From Paenibacillus sp. RUD330 (GTDB lineage Bacteria > Bacillota > Bacilli > Paenibacillales > Paenibacillaceae), in NCBI RefSeq assembly GCF_002243345.2, contig NZ_CP022655.2, positions 3,970,501-4,034,500 of the forward strand: DNA of 64,000 nucleotides, given 5' to 3'. This document shows positions 1 to 9,359 of this stretch, in pieces. Numbering within the stretch: the stretch's first letter is position 1; every line of letters starts with the position of its first letter. The notes beneath the pieces were generated by a model that saw only the letters and a program-made list of their open reading frames with translations, was not told where the DNA came from and did not search any database. The position numbers and the translations under genes are program-made.

Positions 1-108
1 GTTCCGAGCGCGGAGGAGAAGCTGTTTTTCGAGGAGAAGCGGGCTCTCGAGGCTTTGGGAAAGCATCCGCATCTATGCCGAGCCCTGGATCGGCTGCTGT
101 CGCTATGA
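1..108 (+). CDS. 3' end of an unidentified gene (partial)
   Basis: An open frame enters from the left edge and stops at TGA 106-108, giving 35 C-terminal residues that are charged and helix-prone (EEK, EKRALEALGKH, RALDRLLSL). It is followed at once by a strong bidirectional terminator, which supports a real gene end. There is too little sequence to name a family. Confidence 0.5.
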   Translation, partial: VPSAEEKLFFEEKRALEALGKHPHLCRALDRLLSL

Positions 109-163
109 ATGCCCACCCGGATGCCGCTGCCCGCTGGCTCGCGGCTCCGTCCGCATGGCCTGG

Positions 164-205
164 AAAAAAGGCCGTTCCCCTCTGGAAGCGGGAACGGCCT
201 TTTTC
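164..205. terminator. Bidirectional rho-independent terminator
   Basis: A GGCCGTTCCC / GGGAACGGCC stem of about 10 bp with an 8-10 nt loop is flanked by A5-6 on the left and T5 on the right. It can end both the partial plus-strand gene and dnaE on the minus strand. Confidence 0.85.
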
Positions 206-250
206 AAGAGACGCAGGAAGGCGCCGGTGCAGACCGGCCAGGGACGGCTG

Positions 251-3200
251 TCATTTGACGACGGCGGAGCCTCGGCCGAGCAAGCCTTCGATTCCGCCCA
301 TGAGCTCGGGAGAAGGCTTGACCTTGTAACGCTCGCTGAGCGCGATCGTCCTGCCCTCGCTCTCGTAGAAAAGTACGGTCCCAAGCGGACCCGGATGGTC
401 GGCCAGCAGCGCCTTGAGGCGCTCCAGGACGGCGGGATGCTCCCGGTACGCCGCGATTTTGATGTACAGCCGCTGAGCCCCGCGAGGGGCGGTTGTACGT
501 CGGGGAGCGGCTCCGCCGGGAGCGGCTGCGCCGGGAGCGGCTGCGCCGGGAGCGGCTGCGCCGGGAGCGGCTCCGCCGGCAGCGGCTGCGCCGGGAGCGG
601 CTCCGCCGGGAGCGGCTGCGCCGGGAGCGGCTGCGCGAGGAGCGGCTCCGCCGGAGCGGCTCCGCCGGGAGCGGCTCCGCCGGCAGCGGCTGCGCGAGGA
701 GCGGCTCCGCCGGCAGCGGCTGCGCGAGGAGCGGCTCCGCCGGCAGCGGCTCCGCCGCGCGCCGGAGCGGAGCCGGGCGCAGCCCCGGCCGCCTGCGGCG
801 CGGCCGCGCGCGCGCGCTGCGGGCGCGCGCCTGGCGGCGCGGGGCGACCCCGGCGGCGAAGCCGGGATCGCCCGGGTCAAGGGGGACGAGGTCATCGACG
901 ATGAGCTTGAAGTCCTCGTCCCCCTGCTGCACGGCGGCCTGCATGATGACCAGGCTGCCGGCTTCGAGCTTGGCCCCGAAGCGGGACCATGCCGTAGGGA
1001 ACAGCACCGCCTCGGCGCGCACGATGCGGTCCTCCGCCTCCGCGAAAGCCATCTGCTGGCCCTTGCGGGTGCGCAGCTGCTTCAGCGACACGACGCGCAC
1101 GGCGGCGACGCAGGACGATCCATCCGGCGCCTCGGCCAGGTCGACCAGACGGTCGAGCTCCAGCCCGTCGAGAACATGCTCGACGGCGTCGAGCGGATGG
1201 CCGGTCAAGTACAGGCCGAGCAGCTCCCGCTCCAGCTCCAGCTGCTGCGCGGCGGAATAGGGCTGCACGGCCGGCAGCTCCACGTCCCAGTTCTGCACTT
1301 CCTCGAAGCCGAACAGCTCGATCTGCAGCTCCTCGCGCTCCTTGCGCCACTTCTGCGCCGTCTCCACCGACTCGTCGAGCGCCGCGAGCTGCTGCGCCCG
1401 GTGGCCGGGCATCGATTCCAGAGCGCCGGAGCCGATCAGGCATTCCAGGACGCGCTTGTTCACGACGCGCAGGTCGACGCGCCGGCACAGGTCGATGAGG
1501 CTCGCGAAGGGGCGCTCCTTCCGTTCCCGCAGGATGGACTCGATCGCCTGGGTGCCGACGTTCTTGATCGAAGCAAGGCCGAAGCGGACCGCTCCGCCGT
1601 CCGGCGCGAAGGTGACTCCGCTATGGTTGACGTCAGGGGGCAGCACGGGGATGCCCATCCGCCGGCATTCGTCGATATACTCTCCGGTCTTGCGCTGGTT
1701 GCCCGTCACGGATGCCAGCATCGAGGCCATGAAGGCGACCGGATGATGGCGCTTGAGCCAGGCCGTCTGGAACGCCAGCACGCCGTAAGCCGCCGCATGG
1801 GCCCGCGGGAAGCCGTAGTCGGCGAAGCGCAGGATCATGTCGTAGACCCGGTCCGCCTCCTCTTCGAGATAGCCTTGGCCGAGGCTGCCTCTGACGAAGG
1901 CCGCTCTCTGCTCATCGAGAATCTCGCGCTTCTTCTTGGAGACGGCCCGCCGCAGCAGGTCGGACTCCCCCAGCGAGAAGCCGGCCATCGAAGAGGCGAT
2001 CTGCATGATCTGCTCCTGGTAGACGATGATGCCGTGCGTGTCCTTCAGGATCGGCTCCAGCGAAGGATGCGGATATTGCACCTCCGCAAGCCCGTGCTTG
2101 CCCCGGATGAACTGCGGAATGAACTCCATCGGACCCGGCCTGTACAGAGCCAGCACCGAGACGATGTCCTCGAACGAGGAAGGCTTCAGCTCCCGCAGCA
2201 CGCGGCGCATGCCGCTGGATTCCAGCTGGAAGATGCCCGTCGTATCCCCGCGCCCGAGCATCTCGTACGTCGCCGGGTCGTCGTCGGCGATGGCGCGGAA
2301 ATCGATATCCGTGCCTTCGCTTTCGCGGATCCAGTTCAGCGTGCGCTCCAGGATGGACAGCGTGCGCAAGCCGAGGAAGTCCATCTTGAGCAGGCCGACC
2401 GCCTCGACGTTCTCCATGGAATACTGCGTGAGCGGAGCCGCTTCGGAGCCGGCCTGCAGCGGCACGTAGTCCGTCAGCGGACGTCCGGCGATGACGACGC
2501 CCGCGGCGTGCGTGGAGGCATGCCGGGGCATGCCCTCCACCTTAAGCGCCATCGCGATGAGATCGCGGGTAGCCGGGTGATCCGCGCTTTCGCGCAGCTG
2601 CGGCACGGAAGCCATCGCCGATTCCAGCGTCGTGCCCGGCTGGCCCGGAATGAGCTTGGCGACGCGGTCCACGTCGCCGGGCGGCACGTCCAGCGCCCGG
2701 CCGACGTCGCGGACGGCCGCCTTGGCGGCCAGCGTGCCGAAGGTGATGATCTGGGCGACATGCCCGGCCCCGTACTTGCGGCTTACATAGGCGATGACCT
2801 CGTCGCGCCGCTCGTCGTTGAAGTCGATGTCGATATCCGGCATGCTGATCCGCTCCGGATTGAGGAACCGCTCGAACAGCAGCCTGTGCTTCAGCGGATC
2901 CACATCGGTGATCCTCAGGCAGTAGGCGACGAGGCTGCCCGCCGACGAGCCGCGGCCCGGACCGGTACGGATGCCCTGCCCGTGGGCGAAGCGGATGAAA
3001 TCCCAGACGATGAGGAAATAGTCGCTGAAGCCCATCCGCTCGATGACGGACAGCTCGTAGCGCAGCCTCTCCTCCGCCTTCCGCAGGAAGCCGCCGCCAT
3101 CGGCCGGAGAAGCCGTCCCGCCCGCTCCTCCAGCCTTCGCCATGGAAGACAAGGATCCCGCTCCCCGGTCTCCCGGCGCTCCGTCAACCGCTCTGGTCGA

Positions 3201-4166
3201 GACTGTCGTTCCCGGAGCGTCCGCGGCGTACCGTTCAGCCAAGCCCTGCAGGCACAGCTCCTCCAGATAAGCCGCCGCTGTCATGCCCTCCGGCAGCGGG
3301 CTGTACTCCGGCAGCGCGTGCTCGCCGAGCCTCAGCTCCAGATTGCAGCGCTCGGCGATGCGGACCGTGTTCTCCAGCGCCTGAGGCATGTGGCGGAACA
3401 GCCGTCCCATCTCCTCCGGGCTCTTGAGGTAGTTCTGATCGCCGTGCATATGCATGCGGTCCGGATCGCCGACGCTTTTGCCGGTGCCGATGCAGATGAG
3501 CACATCCTGCACGGCGGCATCCTCCTGCCGCAGGTAGTGGGCGTCATTGGTCGCGACGAGCGGGATGCCCGTCTCTTCCGCCAGCGCCGTCATGCCGGCC
3601 ATCACTTTTTTTTGCTCCGCCATGCCGTGATCCTGGATTTCCAGGAAAAAGTCCTCGCCGAAAGCGCTGCGGTAACGGAGCGCCGCCCTCCGCGCTTCCT
3701 CCGGACGGTCGTAGAGCAGATGCTGCGCCACCTCGCCCTGCAGGCAGGAGCTGAGGCAGATCAGTCCCTCCGAATGCCGGGCGAGCGCCTCGTGGTCGAT
3801 CCGCGGCTTGTAGTGGAACCCTTCCAGATGGCCGATCGAGCACAGCTTCATGAGATTCCGGTAGCCGGCTTCGTTTTTGGCGAGCAGGATCAGATGATAG
3901 ATCGGATTGTCCCTGCGCGTTCCTTTGTCCGCCCTCGAGCCTGCCGTCATGTACATCTCGCAGCCGATGATCGGCTTGATGCCGTGCTTCAGGCAGGACT
4001 TGTAGAAGGGAACCGCCCCGTACATGACGCCGTGATCGGTCAGAGCCAGCGAGGTCATGCCGAGCTCCGCCGCGCGCGCCGTCAGGTCGCGGATCCGCGC
4101 CGCTCCGTCCAGCAGGCTGTATTCGCTGTGCACATGCAGGTGCACGAAACTCTCGCTTCCGCTCAT
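251..4166 (-). CDS. dnaE: DNA polymerase III subunit alpha DnaE, with two apparent frameshifts in a C-terminal repeat linker
   Basis: DnaE is the replicative polymerase that extends RNA primers in Bacillota, working beside PolC. The PHP domain is visible at the N terminus ([13 protein letters not shown] near residue 9, TDHGVMYG). The polymerase active site lies near residue 441 (PDIDIDF), after [11 protein letters not shown] helix-hairpin-helix region ([11 protein letters not shown]) and an OB fold (about 1012-1095) follow. ATG 4166 is chosen over upstream codons because GGGGAGAGGGAG precedes it. The frame carrying these domains does not continue into the conserved C terminus ([14 protein letters not shown] to SAVVK, ending at 251): it runs on as an Arg/Ser-rich tail to 204. 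Adding one G in the run at 841-844 and one at 653-654 rejoins all parts through a Gly/Ala/Pro repeat, giving about 1305 residues. B. subtilis DnaE has about 1115. The shifts could be sequencing errors, repeat slippage or a real lesion; an intact product is expected because the gene is normally essential. Confidence 0.9.
500..775 (-). repeat. 15-bp GC-rich tandem repeat inside dnaE
   Basis: About 18 units close to GAGCGGCTSCGCCGG (plus strand) run through the linker between the OB fold and the C-terminal domain of dnaE. In the frame of the C-terminal domain they encode AAAPG/GGAAP pentapeptides. One unit around 639-652 has 14 bp instead of 15 because GGG is reduced to GG; this is one of the two apparent frameshift points. 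Confidence 0.9.
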
Positions 4167-4222
4167 CGGCTCTCTCCCTCTCCCCATGCGGGGCACACTT
4201 GTTCGCTCTTTCCGTCTATCTT

Positions 4223-4253
4223 ATCATAAATGACCCTGCCAAGCCCATAGAAT
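4223..4253 (+). promoter_or_regulatory. Sigma-E-type promoter for ytrHI
   Basis: ATCATAAA (4223-4230), a 15-bp spacer and CATAGAAT (4246-4253) fit the sigma-E pattern (-35 ATA-rich, -10 CATACAAT-like). ytrHI are mother-cell sporulation genes in B. subtilis, which agrees with this reading. Confidence 0.55.
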
Positions 4254-4304
4254 GGAGGAAGGGAGACAAGCGCTCCCTACTATGAGACGAAACAGGTGAG
4301 GCGG

Positions 4305-4640
4305 ATGAGTCGAATGAACATGATCTTGACCAAAGCCCTGATCGATTGCTTCATTGCCTTCGGAGTCGTAGTCGGAGGCACGCTGCTCGCGGGCATCGCC
4401 TCCGTGCTGGCTTCCTCGCCGCCGTCCCTGATGATGATCGATACGGCGTCGCGTCTGAAAATATGGGCTCTGGTCGCCGCAGTCGGCGGCACGATCGACC
4501 CCATGCGGGTCATCGAGAGCAACATTTCCCAAGGCCATCTGTCCCCGGTGGCCCAGCAGCTGCTGTTCATCTTCTGCGCTTTCATCGGAGCGCATGCCGG
4601 CACGGAGCTGATCCGCATGATCTGCCGGGACGGGGTGTGA
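4305..4640 (+). CDS. ytrH: Sporulation membrane protein YtrH
   Basis: A 111-residue hydrophobic protein with membrane spans near 8-34, 48-60 and 80-105 and a conserved middle (WALVAAVGGTIDPMRVIES). It matches the YtrH family of mother-cell sporulation membrane proteins. ATG 4305 follows AGGTGAGG; a second in-frame ATG at 4314 is also possible. The next gene, ytrI, begins 9 nt after the stop, so the two are one operon, and a sigma-E-like promoter lies about 50 nt upstream. The biochemical role in spore formation is not known. Confidence 0.85.
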   Translation: MSRMNMILTKALIDCFIAFGVVVGGTLLAGIASVLASSPPSLMMIDTASRLKIWALVAAVGGTIDPMRVIESNISQGHLSPVAQQLLFIFCAFIGAHAGTELIRMICRDGV

Positions 4641-4649
4641 GGAGCCTCC

Positions 4650-5177
4650 ATGCGCATGCCTCCTTTCGCCCGCTTCGCCAGACTGACTCAGGCGCTCGGC
4701 CTCGTCATCTGCGGCATCGTCATCGGCGCCGCCCTCTATCAGGCTCTCTTCCAGGCCCAGTTCGACCGGATCGCCAATCTCAAGAGCGAGCTGGAGGGCC
4801 AGCTCAACGAACGGGACAACGAGATCGAGAAGCTGACCAAGTTCAACCAGCAGAGCTCCATCATCAAATCGCTTCAGATCCGCTTCGAGGACGGTCCCGT
4901 GACGGCGTCGCTCGACGAGCCCGCCAAAACGCGGCTGCGGAAGATGCTGCATGACGATCTGAAGGTGCTTGAGGGCCACAGCATCTACGACATCGACCGC
5001 GAATCGAGGCTGGCCCGCGAGCTGCTCGCCGGCAAGATCTATAAAGACAAGGACAAAAACCTGCTGCTCGAGATCAAAACCGTGCTCGTCGTCCAAAACC
5101 GGCTGCAGGTATGGGTCAGCGTGAGCCAGAAGGGACCGGAAATGAACAGCAGCGCCAAGCAGGACAGCTCCGGCTGA
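4650..5177 (+). CDS. ytrI: Sporulation membrane protein YtrI
   Basis: 175 residues: one N-terminal membrane span (about 12-33), a coiled-coil segment (about 38-65, LKSELEGQLNERDNEIEKLTK) and a soluble C-terminal domain. This layout and the position directly after ytrH identify YtrI, needed with YtrH for efficient sporulation in B. subtilis. GGAGCC precedes the ATG. It probably sits in the forespore or mother-cell membrane with its C-terminal domain outside; that topology is inference. Confidence 0.85.
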   Translation: MRMPPFARFARLTQALGLVICGIVIGAALYQALFQAQFDRIANLKSELEGQLNERDNEIEKLTKFNQQSSIIKSLQIRFEDGPVTASLDEPAKTRLRKMLHDDLKVLEGHSIYDIDRESRLARELLAGKIYKDKDKNLLLEIKTVLVVQNRLQVWVSVSQKGPEMNSSAKQDSSG

Positions 5178-5513
5178 AGGCCGCCATTTCGAAAAAGTCC
5201 ACCAGGAGATGAAGGAGTCCGTCGGCGGAAGCCTCTCCGCGGTCGGGGCGGCAGGCGGGGCGGCAGGCGAGGCGGCAGGCGGGGCGACGCTCGTTGCCGA
5301 GCATGATTCCGGAATCGGACCGGCAAGCGCGCCGCATCGGCGGCCGCTATCGCAATCAGGAGGCCTTCACCTTCACGTCTCCATCATCCGTGCAAGCCGG
5401 TTCCTTCGCCCGGCCCCCGCCGCAGCCTGTTCGCGATTGCATCCGCATTCATGGTACAATGGCCAAAAACGGACCTCGCGTCCGCAAGTTGAAAAAAGGA
5501 GCAGCACTCGACC
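5178..5513. other. Intergenic region ytrI-ytpI
   Basis: 336 bp without a convincing gene. It contains an imperfect GGCGGGGC/GGCAGGC short repeat at about 5246-5287 and a -10-like TACAAT at 5455-5460 upstream of ytpI, without a clear -35 at normal spacing. Confidence 0.4.
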
Positions 5514-5831
5514 ATGAACGATCCCGTCGTATGGCTTCAGTGGATTCTCATCGCAGGCATCGTCCTGACCTCTGCGATGTCCGTCGTCTACAGCTTCAAG
5601 TCCCGCCGTTCCTCCGACCCGCGCCAGCGCGCCCTGCACGCCGCCCGCATGAACATCAGCATGGGCAGCATGCTCCTGTTCATCTCGCTGATCCAGATGT
5701 TCATGTACAGCGGCTCCACGCTGCGTGTCATCATCGGCTCTCTCTTCATGGTTCTCGGGCTGTTCAACATCTTTGCCGGCCTGCGCAACCGCAGCATGAT
5801 CCGCGCCGCCATGGAACGCAGCGGCAGCTGA
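5514..5831 (+). CDS. ytpI: YtpI family membrane protein
   Basis: 105 residues with three hydrophobic spans (about 7-27, 50-66, 70-90) and a basic loop (SFKSRRSSDPRQRALHAARMN). It matches YtpI, a small membrane protein of unknown function that sits beside ytrI and ytoI in B. subtilis too. AAAAAAGGAG lies about 12 nt before the ATG, slightly long spacing. A strong terminator follows. Confidence 0.8.
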   Translation: MNDPVVWLQWILIAGIVLTSAMSVVYSFKSRRSSDPRQRALHAARMNISMGSMLLFISLIQMFMYSGSTLRVIIGSLFMVLGLFNIFAGLRNRSMIRAAMERSGS

Positions 5832-5853
5832 AGCTTGCCCCTTCCGGAACAGC

Positions 5854-5902
5854 AAAGCCGGCCTGCACCGCCGTATATACGGCGGAGTGCAGGCCGGCTT
5901 TT
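5854..5902 (+). terminator. Rho-independent terminator after ytpI
   Basis: AAAGCCGGCCTGCAC pairs with GTGCAGGCCGGCTTT across an internal CGCCGTATATACGGCG hairpin and ends in TTTTG. It is palindromic enough to also act on the minus-strand gene that ends at 6020. Confidence 0.85.
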
Positions 5903-6019
5903 GTCCTTTCCCCAACACGGCGATGCGGATCGAAGATGCTTGGAGCTTCCGCCGCCGCTCCGGGCAGCCTGGCGCCCGGACATCGCGGCTTCAGCGGGCT
6001 GTCCCCCTTTGGAACCGGC

Positions 6020-7159
6020 TCAGCCTCCTCGTGAAGACTGCGCGGCGTCCAGAATGGGGGCGACCATGTACAGCCGTCCTTCGTCATCGGGTACGGTGAT
6101 CCGGATCGGCTTCTGCCGCCCCCCGATGGCCAGCGATAGCCGGGGAAAGTCGATGGCATGCACGATTTCCCTCATGCCCCCTCCATGGAACAGCACCTGC
6201 CAGGCCGGTTCAGCGCCGGCGGTCCGTTCTACCCCGAGCAGCCTCTGCCGGGTTTCGCCTATTCCTGCCGTCCTTGCGGACAGGAAGGCGGATTCCGCAT
6301 CCACGCTCAGTCTCACCGCGCCCGACGGTCCCGCGATCAGGCAGGCTCGGTCGAGCGCTTGGCGGAAAGCAGCCGAATCCAGGGAAATGCCTTGGACCCC
6401 CTCCCCGGAAATGTCCTCCTTGATGAACGGCAGGCGGCCTTCCAGCCTCGGGAGCTGAACCTTTGCCCTGCCTGCAGACAGCTGCACCTGGGAAGGAAGG
6501 ATCGCGAGGACAAGGGAGGCTCCCTTCTCCATTCCGAGCGTCTTGAGCGAGTCGTGAAGCGGCTTGGCCGGGATCAGGCAGCTCCAGCCGGCTCCGCCGT
6601 CGCCCCAGGCGCCCATGCGGCAGCTGGCATAACGGATTCCGTCCGTCGCCGACAGCTTCCAGGACGGTCCTTCCGCTTCGATCCGTATGCCGGTCAACGG
6701 CAGTCTCGAGCCCGAAGCCGCGGCGGCGAAAAAAACCTGCTTCAGCCTGGAATGGAAGCTGCCGGCCTCCAAAACGAAAGCAGGATGGCCGGCGGCATCG
6801 GCCAGAACGGGGAGTTCTCCGGATTCGGCAACGGCCAGCCGATGCTCCGACTGCCCGGCCTTGATGCGAGCCATGCCGCCCGACGGGCCTTCAAGCTCGA
6901 GCCATTCCCCGTCCGCCTGGCGAATGACGCCAAGGAAATAGCGGGCTGGCAGAGCCAGACGTCCGGTATGCTCGATCTTCAGCGAGCCGGCATCAACCGG
7001 CAATACGGCTTGATGCGCGATCCTCCCGGCAGCCGAGCTCACGGCGAGTTCACCCGCGCCCGCGTCCAAATGCAGCTCCCCGCTGCGGAATCCGCCCCCA
7101 GCCGGAACAACCTGGTCACATGCTTCCATCAATAGATCCCTCTTGATCATGAGCCGCAT
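6020..7159 (-). CDS. Divergent DNA polymerase III beta-clamp paralogue (DnaN-like)
   Basis: 379 residues with the three-domain layout of the bacterial sliding clamp. Domain 1 begins MRLMIKRDLLMEACDQV and has LALPARYFLGVIRQ. Domain 2 has ATDGIRYASCRM followed by LIPAKPLHDSLKTLG and RLEGRLPFIKED. Domain 3 has AFRQALDRACLIAG and ends RLYMVAPIL. These align with the ATDGHRLA, DGRFPDY and C-terminal MPMR regions of true DnaN. The canonical dnaN normally sits beside dnaA, so this is probably a second copy. It may load on DNA as a ring or modify access to the main clamp (inference). ATG 7159 follows AGGTGG; ATG 7186 overlaps the stop of the ribbon-helix-helix gene upstream and would couple the two. 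Confidence 0.8.
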   Translation of the reverse strand: MRLMIKRDLLMEACDQVVPAGGGFRSGELHLDAGAGELAVSSAAGRIAHQAVLPVDAGSLKIEHTGRLALPARYFLGVIRQADGEWLELEGPSGGMARIKAGQSEHRLAVAESGELPVLADAAGHPAFVLEAGSFHSRLKQVFFAAAASGSRLPLTGIRIEAEGPSWKLSATDGIRYASCRMGAWGDGGAGWSCLIPAKPLHDSLKTLGMEKGASLVLAILPSQVQLSAGRAKVQLPRLEGRLPFIKEDISGEGVQGISLDSAAFRQALDRACLIAGPSGAVRLSVDAESAFLSARTAGIGETRQRLLGVERTAGAEPAWQVLFHGGGMREIVHAIDFPRLSLAIGGRQKPIRITVPDDEGRLYMVAPILDAAQSSRGG

Positions 7160-7178
7160 CTGCCCGCCACCTGCGCCT

Positions 7179-7541
7179 TCATCCATTATTTTCGCTTTCT
7201 TCCGTCTCTTCCGCTTCCCGGTTCTTCAGCCCTGGTTCTTCATCGTCTCCTGGTTCTTCATCGTCTTCTTCAGCCTCTTCAGCGTTTTCTTCAGTCTCAA
7301 AGGCCCCGGCCGCGACAGCCGCTTCCAGGAGTTCCCGCAGAACCTCCGACCTGGACCGGCCCGTCCGGCCGCAGCGCCTGTCGATCTCGGCCCACAACGG
7401 CTCGCTCAGCGTGAGCGATACCTTGCGCGTCGTTCCGATCGCTTTCCGGCCTGCGCCGGAACGATTGCCTCCGCGCGCAAACATCATGGACAGCTGGCCG
7501 TCCGGCTCCCGTGGAGCTATTTTCGTGAATTTGCGGTCCAT
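7179..7541 (-). CDS. Ribbon-helix-helix-like DNA-binding protein with acidic tail
   Basis: 120 residues. The middle (RKVSLTLSEPLWAEIDRRCGRTGRSRSEVLRELLEAA, about 39-75) has the beta strand and two helices of ribbon-helix-helix (CopG/Arc-type) regulators, preceded by a basic GGNRSGAGRKAIG arm. The last 40 residues are strongly acidic (EENAEEAEEDDEEPGDDEEPG). It lies directly upstream of the clamp paralogue and both share one promoter, so it may autoregulate the pair; this is inference. GAAAGGGG precedes the ATG. Confidence 0.65.
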   Translation of the reverse strand: MDRKFTKIAPREPDGQLSMMFARGGNRSGAGRKAIGTTRKVSLTLSEPLWAEIDRRCGRTGRSRSEVLRELLEAAVAAGAFETEENAEEAEEDDEEPGDDEEPGLKNREAEETEESENNG

Positions 7542-7596
7542 GCCCAGACCCCTTTCTTTTGAATAAAGTTACTAAAATCAAATATCCACTCCATTT

Positions 7597-7626
7597 AGTG
7601 TATCACGAGCGCTTTTGGTTTGTAAA
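7597..7626 (-). promoter_or_regulatory. Sigma-A-type promoter for the RHH/clamp-paralogue pair
   Basis: On the minus strand TTTACA (7621-7626), 18 bp, then TACACT (7597-7602). Just downstream, ACTAAA at 7571-7576 and TTTAGT at 7594-7599 (plus strand) form a spaced inverted repeat overlapping the -10, a possible operator for the ribbon-helix-helix protein. Confidence 0.45.
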
Positions 7627-7712
7627 TGAATGGAAAACCGAATGGGGCGGATCCGGTTCGATCTGAAGGCGCCAAGGCTATGCGGCGGCAAAGCTCGGCT
7701 GGCTCGGGACGC

Positions 7713-7772
7713 AAAAAAAGGCCGCTTTCTCCAAGAGCGCCGGGAAGGCGGCGGCTCATGGAAAAGCGGCCT
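7713..7772 (-). terminator. Rho-independent terminator after the ytoI-type gene
   Basis: Read on the minus strand, AGGCCGCTTTTCC pairs with GGAGAAAGCGGCC around a GC-rich loop and is followed by T7. It lies about 120 bp beyond the end of the CBS gene. The 7542-7895 gap holds only this and the promoter above. Confidence 0.75.
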
Positions 7773-7895
7773 GTCTTGAAAATGGAACGGCATCAGGAAG
7801 ACAAGCGCAAGCATCCTCCCTGACGAGCGTGCATCGGGGACGTCATGCCAGTCATCGGATCCCTGCCATGCAGATGCAAGCGAGCCTGAATCCTG

Positions 7896-9245
7896 TCAAT
7901 ACCCGTCCATCAGCTGCATGGACAGAATCGCCTTGGCCGCCACGCCGGAGGAATCGCTGAGCTTGATTTCCAGCTTGGCCGACTTGCGGCTCATCTCCAG
8001 CACCGCAGGCTCCAGATGCAGCTGCGAATCGATGGCGACCGGCCGCATGAAGTACGATGTCACGCTCTCGATCATATGGTCGCTCCGTCCGCTCTCCCGG
8101 ACCATACGCCGGGACGCCTGGATCATGAGCGTCGCAAGGACGCCCTCGGAGACGGTTCCCGGCGTGCCGGACATCTGCGCCGCGGCTACGCCGGAATACC
8201 GGAACGAGCCCTCGTCCTCCCGGCGCTCGAAGCCCGCGCCGATGAGCTCGTCGAACGTCTCTCCCGACTCGCCCTGGCGGCCGGTGATCCGCATCGCTTC
8301 AAGCACCTCCTGGCGGGTGATGACGCCGAGCAGCTTCCGGTGGCGGTCGACGACGGGCAGCAGGTCGATGCCTTCGGCCGCCATCGTATGAGCGGCCGAG
8401 GTGACGGTGATATTTGGGGCGGCCGTGATGGGATGACGGGTCATCAGCCGCTCCAGCGGCGTCTGCGGATCCGATCCGGCCGCATCCTTGGCCGTCATCA
8501 TGCCCGTGACGCGCCCCCGCTCGTCCAGGACCGGAAAGCGGAAGCTGCCGGTAATGCCTGCAAGCCGGTGGAAATCCGCCGCCGTATCCTTCGCGCCCAG
8601 CACGTCCGCCGGCCGCCCGAAGCTCATGATATCCTCGATCAGCACGATCTTCTGCTTGATCAGCCGGTCGTACATGGCCCGATTGATCATCGAGGCCACG
8701 GTGAAGGTGTCGTGGCGGGAGACGATAATCGGAAGCCCCCGCTCGTCGGCCAGGGCGATGACCTCCTCGCCCGTGCCGAAGCCGCCCGTAATGAGCACGC
8801 CCGCGCCTTGCAGCAGCGCGGTCCGGTGGGCCTCCTGCCTGTTGCCGACGATGAGCAGGCTGTCTTCGTTGATATAACGGCTCATCGCTTCCAGCTCCAT
8901 AGCGCCGATGACGAACTTATGCAGCGTCCGCTGCAGGCCTTCCGCGCCTCCGAGCAGCTGTCCCTCCACGATATCGGCCACGTCGCCGAAGGTGAGCCCT
9001 TCGAGCGATCCTCTGCGGGAGCGGTGCACGCGCACGGTTCCGATTCTTTTTTTGGTCGCGACAAGGCCCGTCTGCTCGGCTTCCTTGATCGCCTTGTAGG
9101 CCGTCCCCTCGCTGACTCCATGCTCCTTGGCGATGCCCCGGACCGATATCCGGACTCCCGGCTCCAGCTCCTCGATATGGCGGATCAGCTGTTCGTGCTT
9201 CGTTAGTGCTTCCATGGATGGTTTGCCGCTGCTGTCTGAGGCCAC
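7896..9245 (-). CDS. ytoI: YtoI/SpxR-type regulator: HTH, DRTGG, two CBS and hot-dog domains
   Basis: 449 residues. An N-terminal winged-helix segment (about 12-70, SVRGIAKEHGVSEGTAYKAIKEAEQTG) is followed by a DRTGG domain (about 85-190, GGFGTGEEVIALADERGLPIIVSRHDTFT). Next come two CBS repeats (about 195-310, ending LLPVVDRHRKLLGVITRQEVLEAM) and a hot-dog thioesterase-like domain at the C terminus. This layout is that of B. subtilis YtoI and streptococcal SpxR. CBS domains suggest sensing of an adenosine ligand, and the hot-dog fold an acyl-CoA; neither ligand is known. It begins at GTG 9245 with AAAGGCGG 8 nt upstream. Genomic proximity to ytpI is conserved in Bacillus. Confidence 0.8.
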   Translation of the reverse strand: MASDSSGKPSMEALTKHEQLIRHIEELEPGVRISVRGIAKEHGVSEGTAYKAIKEAEQTGLVATKKRIGTVRVHRSRRGSLEGLTFGDVADIVEGQLLGGAEGLQRTLHKFVIGAMELEAMSRYINEDSLLIVGNRQEAHRTALLQGAGVLITGGFGTGEEVIALADERGLPIIVSRHDTFTVASMINRAMYDRLIKQKIVLIEDIMSFGRPADVLGAKDTAADFHRLAGITGSFRFPVLDERGRVTGMMTAKDAAGSDPQTPLERLMTRHPITAAPNITVTSAAHTMAAEGIDLLPVVDRHRKLLGVITRQEVLEAMRITGRQGESGETFDELIGAGFERREDEGSFRYSGVAAAQMSGTPGTVSEGVLATLMIQASRRMVRESGRSDHMIESVTSYFMRPVAIDSQLHLEPAVLEMSRKSAKLEIKLSDSSGVAAKAILSMQLMDGY

Positions 9246-9359
9246 CTGCTTCGCCGCCTTTCCCCGATAAAATCGATGTGTTCATTTTAGCAAAAAGCCG
9301 CTAAAGTAGAAATGAACGCCTGAACCGATACGTAAACGATCCGACAAGGAGAGCCAAGT

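Noticed and set aside
500-780. Possible CRISPR array
   Set aside because: The 15-bp units are adjacent with no unique spacers and code for a protein linker.
892-1488. A 198-residue frame inside dnaE
   Set aside because: Arg/Ala-rich shadow of the dnaE reading frame with no recognisable domain.
1176-4229. A 1017-residue open frame on the plus strand opposite dnaE
   Set aside because: It is exactly antisense to conserved DnaE codons; high GC removes stops in the opposite frame. No ribosome site or family pattern.
5209-5517. A 102-residue plus-strand frame between ytrI and ytpI
   Set aside because: Low-complexity Gly/Ala start, no domain, runs into the ytpI start; the region looks like spacer DNA.
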